In this document: in pieces, positions 28,328 to 29,451 of the stretch
Position numbering within the stretch: position 1 is the first letter of the stretch
Layout: each line of letters opens with the position of its first letter
Assembly: GCF_910584465.1 (NCBI RefSeq)
Contig: NZ_CAJUBK010000030.1
Span: 1 to 29,451, forward strand
Reading direction: 5' to 3'
Origin: an uncultured Oscillibacter sp.
GTDB lineage: Bacteria > Bacillota > Clostridia > Oscillospirales > Oscillospiraceae
DNA length: 29,451 nucleotides
Position numbers and translations under genes: made by a program
The notes under the pieces: model-generated
Databases searched by the model: none
What the model was told of the DNA's origin: nothing
The model's input: only the letters and a program-made list of their open reading frames with translations

Positions 28328-29451
28328 AACCCAGCTCTCTCTAAACGAGGAACAGTCCCAAATTCCAGACGCTGGAATACAGGAGCAAATCAAACTGGAT
28401 GCTGATGCCCCTGTGCTGGGACGTACTACCGGAAATGTAATCGACATTTCCGGGGATTTGATTGATAAGATCATGTCTCACCAGACAGCGCACGAGGACG
28501 GTATTCCTGCTAAAACCCCGGCCCCGGAGGGCGGGCAGGAGTGGGAGAAGCCCCAGAAGCAGCCGGAGCAGAAGCCCCGCCGTGGCCGCCGTCCCAAGAA
28601 CAAGGAGGCCCCGGCCCAGGGTGGGAAGCCCAAGCGCATGGGCCGTCCGCCCAAGGCGGAGAAACAGACCCCCGGCGGGGGCGGTGCTGGCAAGGTGGCC
28701 AAGGCCCCCAAACAGGGCAAGGCCGCCGGGAAGTCCGGCCCGGCCAAAGAGGAGGCCCCGCCACCGCCTGCGCCCGCGCCGGAACCGCCGCCCCAGCCCA
28801 AGGACGCCTCCCGCGCTGAAAAAGAGGAGATCGTCTATCTGGACCTCGACCAGCTCCACCCGTTCCAGAATCACCCGTTCGGCGTCCGGGACGACAATGA
28901 AATGAAAGGGCTGGTGTCGTCTGTGCAGGCAGGCGGCGTCCACCAGCCCGCCCTGGTGCGTCCCCGTGAGGGCGGGGGCTATGAGATCATAGCGGGCCAC
29001 CGGCGGCAGCGGGCAAGCGAGCTGGCGGGGTACAAAAATATGCCCTGTATCGTCCGCAACATGACGGACGATGAAGCCGTCCTTGCTATGACGGACGACA
29101 ACCTGCGCCACCGGGAAACGATTTTGCCCAGCGAAAAGGCGGCGGCCTTGAAGCAGCAGTATGAGGCCATCAAGCACCAGGGGACGCGGGGCGACGGCGC
29201 GGACCTGGGCAAGCTGTCTCTGGACAAGGTGGGCGAGCGCAACGGCATGAGCGGAAAGACGGTGCAGCGGTACATTTATCTGAATGACCTTGTGCCGGAG
29301 CTGAAACAGTTCATGGACGGCGGCAAGCTGTCCTTTACCCCCGCCGTGGAGATTTCCCGTATCAGGGAGGAACACCAAAAGTATATCGCCGTGTCCATTG
29401 AGGGGCAGCAGTCGTCCCCCTCCAAGGCCCAGGCCAAGAAGCTGCGGGAGA
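28168..29451 (+). mobile_element. Left end of an integrative element (continues beyond the window)
   Basis: At about 28168 the sequence changes from GC-rich coding DNA to an AT-rich leader (TTTTTAATAGGAAAGCGCAC onward) in the middle of a collagen repeat. This is followed by an imperfect ACACC/GGTGT hairpin (about 28240-28272) and a gene for a ParB-family protein. ParB near an end fits integrative conjugative elements of gut Firmicutes. The integrase, conjugation genes and right end are not visible. Confidence 0.6.
28314..29451 (+). CDS. ParB/RepB/Spo0J family partition protein (3' end outside window)
   Basis: An open frame of at least 379 residues that runs off the window. It starts at GTG 28314 with AAGGAGG seven bases ahead. 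Residues about 75-170 form a basic, Pro/Lys/Gly-rich segment with AT-hook-like cores (KPRRGRRPKNK, KRMGRPPKAE). The ParB domain follows from about 180: VYLDLDQLHPFQNHPFG, MKGLVSSVQAGGVHQPALVRP, YEIIAGHRRQRASELAGY (the GHRRxRA box that binds CTP in ParB proteins), MTDDNLRHRETILPSEKAAAL and a helix-turn-helix, LDKVGERNGMSGKTVQRYIYL. It probably maintains or regulates the integrated element. A ParA partner is not seen in the visible part. Confidence 0.9.
   Translation, partial: MAEDKTQLSLNEEQSQIPDAGIQEQIKLDADAPVLGRTTGNVIDISGDLIDKIMSHQTAHEDGIPAKTPAPEGGQEWEKPQKQPEQKPRRGRRPKNKEAPAQGGKPKRMGRPPKAEKQTPGGGGAGKVAKAPKQGKAAGKSGPAKEEAPPPPAPAPEPPPQPKDASRAEKEEIVYLDLDQLHPFQNHPFGVRDDNEMKGLVSSVQAGGVHQPALVRPREGGGYEIIAGHRRQRASELAGYKNMPCIVRNMTDDEAVLAMTDDNLRHRETILPSEKAAALKQQYEAIKHQGTRGDGADLGKLSLDKVGERNGMSGKTVQRYIYLNDLVPELKQFMDGGKLSFTPAVEISRIREEHQKYIAVSIEGQQSSPSKAQAKKLRE

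Overview
The window is a GC-rich bacterial chromosome segment. Its gene content (der-plsY-gpsA, polA, rimI-tsaD), strong AGGAGG ribosome binding sites, TTG/GTG starts, exosporium-type collagen-like proteins and proline-rich spacers suggest a Clostridia gut anaerobe of the Oscillospiraceae type. This assignment is by recognition, not by search.

Layout. (1) 1-3198, plus strand: a terminator and promoter, then the tightly packed operon der-plsY-gpsA (second GTPase of ribosome assembly, then two steps of glycerol-phosphate lipid synthesis). (2) 3235-5105: an AT-rich island carrying one repetitive, membrane-anchored surface protein. The island splits what looks like one GC-rich terminator hairpin, so a 20-bp direct repeat flanks it. 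(3) 5278-12501, plus strand: an M20 peptidase (YgeY-like), polA, an EamA transporter, and rimI, a second GNAT and tsaD in one run. (4) 12526-13667, minus strand: a compact methylguanine methyltransferase translationally coupled to a nitrilase-family amidase, followed by a MITE-like palindromic element and yjbQ. (5) 14610-23907: a catabolic region. A DctQ-DctM-DctP TRAP transporter, a CRYL1/carnitine-dehydrogenase-like dehydrogenase and an IlvD-family dehydratase form one minus-strand operon. A four-carbon acid-sugar kinase (DUF1537) lies upstream on the same strand, with a divergent FadR-type GntR regulator and an HD-domain hydrolase. Together they look like uptake, oxidation, dehydration and phosphorylation of a sugar acid under one regulator. 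(6) 24080-27607: an accessory stretch with a possible serine-recombinase relic, a free-standing acyl carrier protein, two holin-like small membrane proteins, an antiparallel amidase with an SLH-like tail, and a collagen-like/exosporium-type protein. (7) 27848-29451: a paralogous collagen-like gene cut off inside its Gly-Pro-Thr repeat, where a new element starts. That element's first gene is a large ParB-family protein that runs off the window.

The intergenic DNA is rich in structure: an approximately 86-bp repeat in three copies (1-78, 14471-14556, 20672-20757), a run of stacked perfect palindromes at 20635-20871, and a 183-bp element with 18-bp terminal inverted repeats at 13716-13898. No tRNA, rRNA or CRISPR array was seen.
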